Origin: Alphaproteobacteria bacterium
Lineage (GTDB): Bacteria > Pseudomonadota > Alphaproteobacteria > UBA9219
Length of the DNA stretch: 37,215 bases
Direction: 5' to 3'
NCBI GenBank assembly: GCA_028690155.1
Contig: JAQVBU010000004.1
Coordinates: forward strand, 102,609-139,823
Shown here in pieces: positions 1 to 6,322 of the stretch. Under the pieces are notes generated by a model. The model saw only the letters and a list, made by a program, of their open reading frames with translations. It was not told where the DNA came from and did not search any database. The position numbers and the translations under genes are program-made. Each line of letters begins with the position of its first letter. Position 1 is the first letter of the stretch.

Positions 1-272
1 ACGTCGCCGCTGACGTGGAAGGTTCCATTCACGTCAAGGGTTGCTTGGGGCGTTGTTGTTTCGATGCCGACCCTGCCGACGACGTTGTCGCCGCAATCTT
101 CGCCGCCGCCGCAGATGGTCATGGTGCGGTGACCGCCCGCGCCGATCGGAAGATCGGTCTTCTTTTCCGAGTCAATGCCGCTTGCCATGCATGGGATAGA
201 AAAAAAGACTATGGCAAAGGCTATAATAGCCAACAAGATCCACTGATTAAGATTTTTGAGGGAAGAAAACAT
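1..272 (-). CDS. Secreted protein with tail-fibre-like repeat motif, partial (N-terminus only)
   Basis: Read on the minus strand from an ATG at 272-270, with GGAG about 6 nt upstream; the gene runs off the left edge after about 90 codons. It opens with a signal-peptide-like stretch (about 28 residues, hydrophobic core ILLAIIAFAIVFF, ending CMA-S), then a cysteine-containing linker (TICGGGEDC) and the motif VGIETTTPQATLDVNGT. That motif resembles the short segment seen in many phage tail-fibre and bacterial surface proteins just before a variable C-terminal region. From the predicted cleavage site to DVNGT it is identical to the next gene (339-941) at both DNA and protein level, but the signal peptide and the sequence after DVNGT differ. 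It is probably exported; its function is unknown. Seen: reading frame, signal-like N-terminus and repeat. Inferred: secretion. Confidence 0.7.
   Translation of the reverse strand, partial: MFSSLKNLNQWILLAIIAFAIVFFSIPCMASGIDSEKKTDLPIGAGGHRTMTICGGGEDCGDNVVGRVGIETTTPQATLDVNGTFHVSGD
22..194. repeat. 173-bp exact direct repeat, copy A
   Basis: Identical base for base to 703-875 (offset 681). It encodes the segment from the end of the signal peptide to DVNGT in the partial gene at 1-272. The flanks diverge at once on both sides, so the repeat covers one protein module and not the whole gene. Confidence 0.95.
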
Positions 273-338
273 GAGGGGCTCCTTGAAAGAAAATTTGATG
301 ACCTGACTTACACAGGAGACGGGTCCAGATTAAGAAGG

Positions 339-941
339 TTATTCATGTGCACAATACGCAAGATGTCCAGACTGGACACCTCCATTAACAAGGTGTGATG
401 TAGTGAATCCAAGATATCCAGAGGGACAGTTCGAGTAGCAATCATCTGTTAAAATAGGCTGATCTTTACAGGAGAGAGAAGATGCAATGGTGCACCCTAT
501 ATAGTTTCCCCGTTTGTTATAATTTATAAAAAATACCGCCATGCCGCACAAAGTTCCTTTGTCGTCATTTCCATTTTCCATTGACGTCCAAACCTTATCT
601 TTGTTGCAATAGACGGGAGTGTGTTTGGTTGAATCATAGGCGAACGACCCTTCCGCTGTCCCTGTGCAACTTGCTCCCAAGGCCGCGGATCCGGCGCGGA
701 TCGTTCCATTCACGTCAAGGGTTGCTTGGGGCGTTGTTGTTTCGATGCCGACCCTGCCGACGACGTTGTCGCCGCAATCTTCGCCGCCGCCGCAGATGGT
801 CATGGTGCGGTGACCGCCCGCGCCGATCGGAAGATCGGTCTTCTTTTCCGAGTCAATGCCGCTTGCCATGCATGGAGAAAAAAGAAGAGAGCCTACCATG
901 ACGGCCAAGGCACAAAAGGAAACTCGTGTAAGGGACGACAT
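339..941 (-). CDS. Secreted protein with tail-fibre-like repeat motif
   Basis: A 200-aa protein. The start at 941 is preferred over an upstream ATG at 977 because a G-rich ribosome site lies about 7 nt upstream and the paralogue at 1-272 starts at the equivalent place (MFSSL against MSSLT). The N-terminus is a signal peptide (SFCALAVMVGSLLFSPCMAS). Residues about 30-80 hold the module shared with the paralogue, ending in VGIETTTPQATLDVNGTIR. The C-terminal 120 residues are rich in cysteine and glycine (YCNKDKVW, CKDQPILTDDCYSNCPSGYLG), which suggests disulphide bonds outside the cytoplasm. The family is not recognised beyond this; a surface or appendage-associated role is plausible but unproven. 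It lies in chromosomal DNA just left of the element. The neighbour on its 3' side is a paralogue on the same strand 66 bp away, so the two may be cotranscribed. Confidence 0.75.
   Translation of the reverse strand: MSSLTRVSFCALAVMVGSLLFSPCMASGIDSEKKTDLPIGAGGHRTMTICGGGEDCGDNVVGRVGIETTTPQATLDVNGTIRAGSAALGASCTGTAEGSFAYDSTKHTPVYCNKDKVWTSMENGNDDKGTLCGMAVFFINYNKRGNYIGCTIASSLSCKDQPILTDDCYSNCPSGYLGFTTSHLVNGGVQSGHLAYCAHE
703..875. repeat. 173-bp exact direct repeat, copy B
   Basis: Second copy of the segment at 22-194, with no mismatches. It encodes the shared module of the protein at 339-941. Perfect identity with immediate divergence on both sides points to recent duplication or gene conversion. 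Confidence 0.95.
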
Positions 942-1170
942 AAATACCCCCCTTTTTTGTAAGAGAAATTTTATCAAGGATAGTGTCGATTCTTTACTTG
1001 TTTCTTAAGGATGCTTGCGAAAGGGTTTAGGGAATGACGCAAGGCTTTCGTGGCGCTTGAGTCGGCTTTTTTCAAGAGAATGGGCACGGCGTTGCCCTAA
1101 AAATAAGGCCGATTCCGGCCGTTTCAGCCTTTGGACGGCTTCTAAAAAAGGCTTTTTATGTGAAATGTGA

Positions 1171-1199
1171 TTGGCTTTGAAGGCGTTTGCTGATAGCGT
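1171..1199 (+). promoter_or_regulatory. Possible promoter of the split chromosomal tRNA-Leu gene
   Basis: TTGGCT at 1171-1176 and TAGCGT at 1194-1199 with 17 bp between, about 12 bp before the tRNA 5' half. The spacing is right but the -10 match is weak. Apart from this I see nothing gene-like in 942-1211; short G+C-rich inverted repeats near 1110-1125 may be the end of a transcript. Confidence 0.35.
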
Positions 1200-1211
1200 C
1201 GCCCCAGTTCT

Positions 1212-1250
1212 GCGGGCATGACGGAACTGGTAGACGTACAGGACTTAAAA
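1212..1250 (+). pseudogene. 5' half of chromosomal tRNA-Leu(UAA), cut by the integrated element
   Basis: Begins GCGGGCA (acceptor strand), TG, a D-arm (ACGGAACTGGTAGACGT) and the 5' side of an anticodon arm (CAGGACTTAAAA). After 1250 the tRNA sequence stops and is followed by GCCTAAAATT, which supplies no variable arm, T arm or acceptor. The missing part is at 35206-35250: GCGGGCA pairs perfectly with TGCCCGC at 35243-35249, and CAGGA pairs with TCCTG at 35206-35210. The rebuilt molecule is 84 nt plus an encoded CCA, a normal class II leucine tRNA with anticodon UAA. In the present arrangement neither half can give a tRNA. Confidence 0.9.
1241..1250 (+). other. attL core of the integrated element
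   Basis: GGACTTAAAA, identical to 35196-35205 at the other end. In the uninterrupted tRNA this covers the 3' part of the 5' anticodon stem and the 7-nt loop CTTAAAA. The flanking stem (CAGGA/TCCTG) is an inverted repeat around a 7-bp spacer, the usual layout of a tyrosine recombinase crossover site. Confidence 0.85.
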
Positions 1251-1279
1251 GCCTAAAATTATGCGTTTTTCACGACATA

Positions 1280-1318
1280 TTTACAAATAAGTTCAATATG
1301 TTATAATGAAATTGAACT
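1280..1318 (+). promoter_or_regulatory. Integrase promoter with overlapping inverted-repeat operator
   Basis: TTTACA at 1280-1285 and TATAAT at 1302-1307 are separated by 16 bp. The -10 box lies between the arms of a perfect 8-bp inverted repeat, AGTTCAAT at 1290-1297 and ATTGAACT at 1311-1318. A protein bound to the repeat would cover the -10 region, so this looks like a repressor-controlled promoter for the integrase gene 85 bp downstream. The regulator is not identified. Confidence 0.55.
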
Positions 1319-1329
1319 GAAAAAATGTG

Positions 1330-1347
1330 TTGCACATTCGTTACACA
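1330..1347 (+). other. Candidate integrase arm-type site, left end
   Basis: TTGCACA-4 nt-TTACACA. The same two heptamers, with a 5-nt gap, occur at 35118-35136 near the right end and on the same strand. The sites lie about 80 and 60 bp inside the two cores, as expected for the arm sites of a tyrosine integrase. Confidence 0.45.
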
Positions 1348-1402
1348 CTTTTTCACATTTTTCGGCTAAAATAGACCATGTCTATATAAAGTCCGGTGCG
1401 GC

Positions 1403-2689
1403 ATGAGTGTGCAAGAAACTGTGCAACAGACTGTGAAACACGAATTGATGGGCGGCAAACTTCACGTTTACCGCCGTGCGAACAGTGCCAAGTGGCAATG
1501 CTCGGCTTTCGTGAACGGGCGTAACTGGCGCGTGTCCACGAAAGAGGAAAGCCTCTCGCAGGCGAAGGACTTCGCCGAGGACTGGTATCTTGGCCTGAAA
1601 GGCAAGAGCCGTGCAGGCCAGCTCAAGACAGGCAAGCTGTTCAAGGTGGCGGCGCAGCGGTTCCTTGATGAGTTCGAAGTTATCACGCAAGGTCAGCGTA
1701 GCCCTGTTTATGTCCAAGGCCACAAGGACAGGATCAAGAACCATTTGAACCCGTTTTTCGGGCAAATGATCCTTTCCGAAATCACGGCTGGGCGCGTTCA
1801 GGATTACCGTATCCATCGCATGAAGAATGGGCGGAACGGGAAGCCTCCGGCGCGCAGCACGCTTCATCAAGAAATCGTATGTCTTCGGCAGATATTGAAG
1901 ACGGCCAATCGTCACGGTTGGCTCGACTATTTGCCCAATCTGTCACCACCGTTTCAGCAATCGACAAAAATCAGCCACAGGGCTTGGTTTTCGCCGGAGG
2001 AATATAAGCGTCTTTATGCCGCCACGCGAAAGAGGGCGATGCACCCGCCCAAGAAGCGTTGGCGCTGGTCGTGCGAGCAGTTGCACGACTTCGTTTTGTT
2101 CATGGCGAATACCGGCTTGCGCCCGGACGAGGCGCTCCGGTTGCAATTCCGCGATGTGGAGATCGTCAAGGACAAGGGCACCGGCGAGACGATCTTGGAA
2201 ATTCAGGTTCGTGGCAAAAGAGGGGTCGGCTACTGCAAAAGTATGCCGGGAGCAGTAGAGCCCTTCAAGCGATTGAAGGATCGCTTGCGTCCGACCCTGT
2301 TTGACGCCGACGAGAACTCGGCGGGTCAAAATCTTCGCTCATCAAAGGTCTCGGCGAAGCTTGTCAAAACGACGCCGACCGATCCGCTTTTTCCTACGAC
2401 GCATCATGAATTGATGAACAGCATTCTTGATGAGGAGAAGCTCAAATTTGACAGGGAAGGGAACCGCCGCACGGCTTACAGCCTGCGACACACCTATATC
2501 AGTCTTCGGTTGATGGAAGGGGCTGACATCTATCAGATCGCCAAAAACTGCCGTACCAGCGTCGAGATGATCGAGAAGTATTACGCATCCCATATCAAAG
2601 ACATGCTGGACGCTTCGGCGATCAATGTGCGCCGCGCGGGAAACAAAAAAGCGGCCAAAGACAAGAAAAGCCGTGAAGATGTTGAATAA
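1403..2689 (+). CDS. int: Tyrosine recombinase / integrase of the element
   Basis: A 428-aa site-specific recombinase that would catalyse insertion into, and probably excision from, the tRNA-Leu anticodon loop. The N-terminal part (about 1-160) has a SAM-like core-binding region; the catalytic domain follows. Visible catalytic residues: R240 in TGLRPDEALRL, a lysine in the beta-hairpin VRGKRG, R362-H363 in AYSLRHTYISLR, and a tyrosine at Y393 or Y394 in MIEKYYASH. The first His of the usual HxxRH box is Tyr here, and the usual GH before the nucleophile reads NC; such variants occur in functional phage-type integrases. The ATG at 1403 has a poor ribosome site. The gene begins about 150 bp from the left core, the usual place for an integrase, and is followed at once by the element's own tRNA-Leu gene. 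No excisionase gene was recognised. Confidence 0.93.
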   Translation: MSVQETVQQTVKHELMGGKLHVYRRANSAKWQCSAFVNGRNWRVSTKEESLSQAKDFAEDWYLGLKGKSRAGQLKTGKLFKVAAQRFLDEFEVITQGQRSPVYVQGHKDRIKNHLNPFFGQMILSEITAGRVQDYRIHRMKNGRNGKPPARSTLHQEIVCLRQILKTANRHGWLDYLPNLSPPFQQSTKISHRAWFSPEEYKRLYAATRKRAMHPPKKRWRWSCEQLHDFVLFMANTGLRPDEALRLQFRDVEIVKDKGTGETILEIQVRGKRGVGYCKSMPGAVEPFKRLKDRLRPTLFDADENSAGQNLRSSKVSAKLVKTTPTDPLFPTTHHELMNSILDEEKLKFDREGNRRTAYSLRHTYISLRLMEGADIYQIAKNCRTSVEMIEKYYASHIKDMLDASAINVRRAGNKKAAKDKKSREDVE

Positions 2690-2704
2690 CAAAGGTCTTT
2701 CAGC

Positions 2705-2733
2705 TTGGCAAAAGGAGAGGTTATCGGTATAAG
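2705..2733 (+). promoter_or_regulatory. Promoter of the element-borne tRNA-Leu gene
   Basis: TTGGCA at 2705-2710 and TATAAG at 2728-2733, spaced exactly 17 bp. Transcription would start about 3-5 nt before the tRNA at 2743. It is close to the sigma-70-type consensus and shows that the tRNA does not depend on a chromosomal promoter. Confidence 0.65.
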
Positions 2734-2742
2734 AAAGCGCAT

Positions 2743-3044
2743 GCGGGCGTGGCGGAATCGGTAGACGCAACGGACTTAAGCAAATGAAATTGAGTGCTCC
2801 TCGGGAAATCGAGGAAGTAGAACTGCCCAAATTCGGGGAACCCTTTCAAATGGCGATCCCGAGCCAAGCTCCGGCGACGGAGAAGGTGTAGAGACTAGAC
2901 GGGCAGCACCTAAGGCCTTAGGCGATGGTGAAGGGATAGTCCAGACCACAAACTTGCTTTCGGGCAGGGCGGTGAAAACCGTAGCAGGTAAGAAAATCCG
3001 TCGGAAGCAATTCCGTGGGGGTTCAAGTCCCCCCGCCCGCACCA
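2743..3044 (+). tRNA. tRNA-Leu(UAA) interrupted by a group I intron
   Basis: Exon 1 is 2743-2777 and exon 2 is 2993-3044; together they give an 87-nt tRNA including an encoded CCA. Acceptor strands are GCGGGCG and CGCCCGC. The D arm is GCGGAATCGGTAGACGC and the anticodon arm ACGGA-CTTAAAA-TCCGT with anticodon TAA. A variable arm follows, and the T arm is GGGGGTTCAAGTCCCCC. The interruption lies between U34 and A35, the position used by tRNA-Leu(UAA) introns of cyanobacteria and plastids. The gene has its own promoter and terminator. It lies inside an element whose insertion has split the chromosomal tRNA-Leu(UAA), so it is very likely the working replacement. Its stems differ from those of the split host gene at several base pairs, so it is not a recent copy of it. 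Confidence 0.93.
2778..2992 (+). ncRNA. Group I intron (IC3-like) in tRNA-Leu(UAA)
   Basis: A 215-nt self-splicing intron without an open reading frame. P1: the exon end CUU (2775-2777) pairs with GAG at 2792-2794, giving the obligatory U-G pair at the 5' splice site. Conserved core: P-like AATTCGGGGAA at 2830-2840, Q-like CCGAGCCAAGC at about 2859-2869, R GACTAGACGG at 2893-2902 and S GATAGTCC at 2935-2942. P7 forms by pairing GACTA (2893-2897) with TAGTC (2937-2941). The last intron base is G2992, as required. Size, insertion point and core match the tRNA-Leu intron family of cyanobacteria. Absence of a homing endonuclease implies spread together with the element or tRNA gene. Confidence 0.92.
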
Positions 3045-3054
3045 GTATTTCAAT

Positions 3055-3077
3055 GGGAGCCATCGGCTCCCTTTTTT
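3055..3077 (+). terminator. Rho-independent terminator of the tRNA-Leu gene
   Basis: GGGAGCC-ATC-GGCTCCC followed by six T, starting 10 nt after the tRNA 3' end. The 7-bp stem is perfect. It closes an independent one-gene transcription unit. Confidence 0.88.
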
Positions 3078-3201
3078 GTTTTTGGGAGCTATTCATTGGT
3101 GAGGGCTAATCACACACCAATGCTGGTGATCCTTGCTGATCTTTTGGCGGCCCTTTAAAAGGATAGAGCGGTTGAATAGGAATCACTGAATAGGTGCGAG
3201 C

Positions 3202-3960
3202 ATGGGTAAGTACAAAGCACTACAACGATACTTGTTAAATACCGATAAAAATACGCAGAAGATGCGATTTAAAGATGTCGAAGAAATTATTGGCAGCAAT
3301 CTTCCCCGTAGTGCCTATGTTCATTCCGCATGGTGGGCTAATGACGCCCGCGGCCACACGCACGCTACGTCATGGATTCAAGCCGGTTGGATGACGGAAG
3401 AACCTAATCTTAAAGACCAGACGGTTGTATTTCGGAAAACGCCTCCAACAAGTGTGAAAGAAAAGCGGCCTTTGAAAGTACGCACGTTAGAGCATAAGGA
3501 TGCTTCAGATATTTATCCATGGGATATTTGTTCTTGCCTTGAGTGTACGGCAACAATGCAGTGGGAGCCTTTAGGTAAAGTCGTTCTTGATGCCAAAGGG
3601 CGGCCTCTGTTTCCACATGTTGAAAATATTCCTGCTATATACAGAATCCGCATGCGTCAGAATGACAAGATATCGCTTTACGTTGGCGAAACAGATAATT
3701 TGAAACGCAGATTTGGAAATTATCGAAACCCCGCTCCAACGCAGCAAACGAGCCTACGAATACATGCCTTGATAAAAAAAGCCCTCGAAGTAGGGGCCGA
3801 AGTGTCTGCTTCAGCCATTGTAGGCAAGGCGTGGATTTCTATAGGCAGTAAACGAACATTTGCGAACCTAACATCAAAAACCGTTCGATGCTTGCTCGAA
3901 AACTCAGCCATCTTAACTTGTGGCGGTGAGGAGATTGAAACTTTAAACCGTGCAAAATAA
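3202..3960 (+). CDS. DUF7662-like domain fused to a GIY-YIG nuclease domain
   Basis: 252 aa. Residues about 1-80 (GKYKALQRYL, then SAYVHSAWWANDARGHTHATSWIQAGW) resemble DUF7662, a small domain often fused to nucleases or other DNA-acting domains. Residues about 145-200 form a GIY-YIG-type nuclease core: IYRIR at 146-150 stands for the GIY strand and LYVGETDNLKRRF at 159-171 for the YIG strand plus the conserved arginine; a downstream Glu is less clear. A Cys pair (CSCLEC, about 109-114) sits in the linker. It is the first gene after the tRNA terminator and is followed 12 bp later by a second nuclease-like gene, so the two probably form a unit. Likely role: restriction-like or other defence nuclease. 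This is inference from domain type and island context; substrate unknown. Confidence 0.65.
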   Translation: MGKYKALQRYLLNTDKNTQKMRFKDVEEIIGSNLPRSAYVHSAWWANDARGHTHATSWIQAGWMTEEPNLKDQTVVFRKTPPTSVKEKRPLKVRTLEHKDASDIYPWDICSCLECTATMQWEPLGKVVLDAKGRPLFPHVENIPAIYRIRMRQNDKISLYVGETDNLKRRFGNYRNPAPTQQTSLRIHALIKKALEVGAEVSASAIVGKAWISIGSKRTFANLTSKTVRCLLENSAILTCGGEEIETLNRAK

Positions 3961-3972
3961 CGGGGCCTGAAT

Positions 3973-4446
3973 ATGACAAATTTTCTCGAGCAGCTTGTTG
4001 CGGAATGGTATGAGTTTCAGGGCTATTTTGTTCGTCGCAATGTTAGAGTTGGAAAACGTCTAAATGGTGGGCATGAAGGCGAACTTGATGTTGTGGCCTT
4101 TCATCCCAGCAAGGGACGCCTTATCCATATTGAGCCGTCCATGGATTGTGATCCTTGGGATAAACGGGAAGCGCGATTCTCGAGAAAGTTCAAAACAGGG
4201 CGTACATATATACCGATGTTGTTCGAAGGCTTTTCATTGCCAGCAGAGATAGAGCAAGTCGCGCTTCTTATGTATGGATCGTCTAAGGATCACTCCACTC
4301 TGGGCGGAAAACGACTTATGATGATCGACGAGTTTATGGCGAACGTCAGAAAAGAAATCGAAGGACGGCAGATTCGAAATGCTGCGATTCCAGAACAATT
4401 CATCCTTCTTAGAACACTTCAATTTGCAGCGACTTATTGGAAATGA
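3973..4446 (+). CDS. Small PD-(D/E)xK-like nuclease-fold protein (tentative)
   Basis: 157 aa. The N-terminal half has the order of a small restriction-endonuclease-like fold: an EWYEFQGYFVRRNVRV helix and strand, then GELDVVAFHP with a conserved E/D, then LIHIEPSMD as the third strand. The lysine normally found two residues after the Glu is absent (IEPS), so either a variant catalytic site or a non-catalytic fold is possible. The pattern (WDKREARFSRKFKTGRTYI) is shared with uncharacterised proteins of mobile elements. It lies 12 bp after the GIY-YIG gene on the same strand, probably as its partner. No ribosome site stands out. Confidence is good that the gene is real, low on function. Confidence 0.55.
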   Translation: MTNFLEQLVAEWYEFQGYFVRRNVRVGKRLNGGHEGELDVVAFHPSKGRLIHIEPSMDCDPWDKREARFSRKFKTGRTYIPMLFEGFSLPAEIEQVALLMYGSSKDHSTLGGKRLMMIDEFMANVRKEIEGRQIRNAAIPEQFILLRTLQFAATYWK

Positions 4447-4503
4447 ATGCCATAAATAAATAGCTTCTTTCTTGATTGATGCGCGCTATGCTTGCCAAAC
4501 TCG

Positions 4504-4531
4504 CCAAGGGAAGATGGGCGGTTTCAGCCTT
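4504..4531 (+). repeat. Short dispersed leader-like repeat
   Basis: CCAAGGGAAG followed by a G-rich stretch and GTTTC-GCCTTGC, closely matching 6292-6322. It lies in the gap between the convergent genes ending at 4446 and 4534 and is probably a remnant of the leader seen before 6416. Confidence 0.4.
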
Positions 4532-4533
4532 GC

Positions 4534-5346
4534 TTATTCGCCCTTCCATGGATCGCCGGGAAGTAGATTGATCAGCCGTTCCTGAATTTCTTGCGAAGAT
4601 TCCGCAAGATTCCAAACATAGCCGGAAGAGAGCAGGGGCGTAATGTCCGCCGTGAACTCTTTCATCGTGAGCTTGGCGGCAAGGTTTTTCTCGAACATGG
4701 CGCGTGTGACGCGTCCGCCTTCTTGCTCCATATAGCCATTGAACGCCTGAACAACTCGCGCCGGATTGACGCTCGGGTTTTTGAGCGCGACGGCCAAATC
4801 GAAAAGATCGCGGCCTTTGCGGCGTTGGTAGAGGGCGCGCAGTTTTGTGCCAAGAAGTTCATCAAGTTGATAAGAGGTGATCGCGGCTTGCCCTTCGTAC
4901 CAGCGCGAAGAAACGGCGAAGGTAATCTTCTCGTAGCCGAAGAGCGTAAAATGCTCTCGGGAATTGATCTCAACTTTCAGACGAAGGCGCAAAGGCGGCG
5001 CGCCTTCGGACAGAAAGCGGTAATAAAGCGTGACGCGCCCCTCGTTTTGTTTCCATTGCGGATCGCCCAACCACGGATCAAGCGCGTCCCGCAAGGCCTG
5101 CATCGTGGGGCCGATAGGGGCGGCTTTGATTTGAACGAGGTCGATGTCTTCGGAATAGCGCGCGGCAGGTTTGAGGTGCAATTTGTAAAGCGCCGTCCCG
5201 CCGCGAAACGCGAGCGTTTCCGCAAGCGTTGGCTGCGAGAAGATTTCGACAAGCGCGCGGCTGATCACCAGATCCTGCTCGACCTGCTCGTCCTGAACCC
5301 ATGGCGCTTGCCCGCGCCACGCGGTGATGTCGTCGTGCGGGATCAT
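4534..5346 (-). CDS. abiEii: AbiEii-type nucleotidyltransferase toxin
   Basis: 270 aa. Toxin of a type IV AbiE toxin-antitoxin system; family members are nucleotidyltransferases acting on RNA (tRNA for characterised relatives) and cause reversible growth arrest, also during phage infection. Visible motif: FRGGTALYKLHL at 48-59 followed by RYSEDIDL at 63-70, the GGT/S...DxD signature of the fold. A later stretch (LDELLGTKLRALYQRRKGRDLFDLAVAL) is the conserved helical part with K and D typical of the family. The start ATG overlaps the antitoxin stop by 4 nt (5343-5346), so the pair is translationally coupled, antitoxin first, as is usual for AbiE. It may stabilise the element as well as defend the host. 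Confidence 0.88.
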   Translation of the reverse strand: MIPHDDITAWRGQAPWVQDEQVEQDLVISRALVEIFSQPTLAETLAFRGGTALYKLHLKPAARYSEDIDLVQIKAAPIGPTMQALRDALDPWLGDPQWKQNEGRVTLYYRFLSEGAPPLRLRLKVEINSREHFTLFGYEKITFAVSSRWYEGQAAITSYQLDELLGTKLRALYQRRKGRDLFDLAVALKNPSVNPARVVQAFNGYMEQEGGRVTRAMFEKNLAAKLTMKEFTADITPLLSSGYVWNLAESSQEIQERLINLLPGDPWKGE

Positions 5347-6128
5347 GTTTCGACCTCGATATCCGTGTTGATGTTAAGCCGCCACGCATTGGGCTTTGTC
5401 TCGGAAGCGGCTGGCGCGCTGGGTAAAAGCAAGGCCTTGTCTTTCGCCGTTTGGCGCACATATTCCTTGAGCGCGACGGCTTTGTCAGGCGCGCTGACAA
5501 GCTCCAGAAGATAGCCAACCCTTTGCGCCCACGCTATGGGGGCGGTCTTTGCCGCGAGGACAAGACGCTGCGGGTCAATTTGCTCGGCAAGCTCCGAAAG
5601 GATCGTTGCCGTTTGATCAAGTCCGCCGATGCGCGGCGCGTAGCCCACAAGATCGAGGGCCGTCGCCTCGACCGTCGAGACAAGGATCGTGCCGCGCGGT
5701 GTGTTGAACTTTTGCGTTGCGACTTCGGCGAGGCGGCTTCGGGAGAAGAACGCCACACGCACCATGCCGCACGTTATCGCTCGCCTGCTCTTGGCGAGCA
5801 TGACCTGAAATTCCTGCGGGCGGTGATGCGCGGCTCCATGATATTGCGCCGCCGACAAAAGTCCGGCGTAATAGGCGAGACCGCGTTCTTGCATAAGCGA
5901 AGGGATAAACTGATCCGCAGGCAGACAGCCGAGGCGTTTGTATTCCGGCGGAAGGATCACATGAAAGCCGCGCGCAGGGCTTGCCGTCAGGCTTTGTTTG
6001 CCAAGACGCAGCAAGGCCAACTTGGCTGCGTCGGGCGACAGAGACAAAGCGCGGCACATCGCCTCGGACGTGAAGTGATGCACGCCTTTGGACGCCAAAT
6101 CGTCGATATATTCCCGCGCCTTTGACAT
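5343..6128 (-). CDS. abiEi: AbiEi-type antitoxin
   Basis: 261 aa from the ATG at 6128 (MSKAREYIDDLASKGV), chosen because GGGAA lies about 8 nt upstream and because AbiEi proteins normally begin with this helix-turn-helix region; a longer frame opens at 6173. The N-terminal winged helix (about 1-60, including FTSEAMCRALSLSPDAAKLALLRL) would bind DNA and repress the operon. The following part (YYAGLLSAAQYHGAAHHRPQEFQVML, then GTILVSTVEATALDLVGY) is typical of the AbiEi C-terminal domain. It is the first gene of the two-gene abiE operon read leftward. The antitoxin blocks toxin activity without necessarily binding it, as known for the family. Confidence 0.87.
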   Translation of the reverse strand: MSKAREYIDDLASKGVHHFTSEAMCRALSLSPDAAKLALLRLGKQSLTASPARGFHVILPPEYKRLGCLPADQFIPSLMQERGLAYYAGLLSAAQYHGAAHHRPQEFQVMLAKSRRAITCGMVRVAFFSRSRLAEVATQKFNTPRGTILVSTVEATALDLVGYAPRIGGLDQTATILSELAEQIDPQRLVLAAKTAPIAWAQRVGYLLELVSAPDKAVALKEYVRQTAKDKALLLPSAPAASETKPNAWRLNINTDIEVET

Positions 6129-6291
6129 TTTTATTCCCGTCAAACAGACGAAATCATCTGCGTAAAGTATCACATTACAATACCTTATGAAAGTTTATTC
6201 TTGGTTTATATCGGGAAGTCTTTGAATCTTATCAATTATTATGGCGCGCCCCTTTGGGAACGGGCTCTACGCACTGTGCTCACCGAACCTG

Positions 6292-6322
6292 CCAAGGGAA
6301 GGGGAGGCCGTTTCGGCCTTGC
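6292..6322 (+). repeat. Leader segment with hairpin before the gene at 6416
   Basis: CCAAGGGAAG (6292-6301), then the perfect hairpin AGGCCG-TTT-CGGCCT (6305-6319). The segment is related to 4504-4531. It lies in the 240-bp gap between the abiE promoter side and the gene at 6416. I see no other gene in this gap. Confidence 0.4.

Noticed and set aside
1251-1260. Possible rescue of the 5' tRNA half by element sequence
   Set aside because: GCCT after the core can partly close the anticodon stem, but no variable arm, T arm or acceptor follows, so no tRNA can form.
2776-3096. Minus-strand open frame of 106 codons across the tRNA-Leu gene
   Set aside because: It is the reverse translation of the tRNA and its intron; RAGGLEPPRN-like peptides are a common artefact of tRNA genes.
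4591-6125. Two long plus-strand frames antisense to the AbiE genes
   Set aside because: Arginine-rich shadow translations of genes with clear AbiEi and AbiEii motifs on the other strand.
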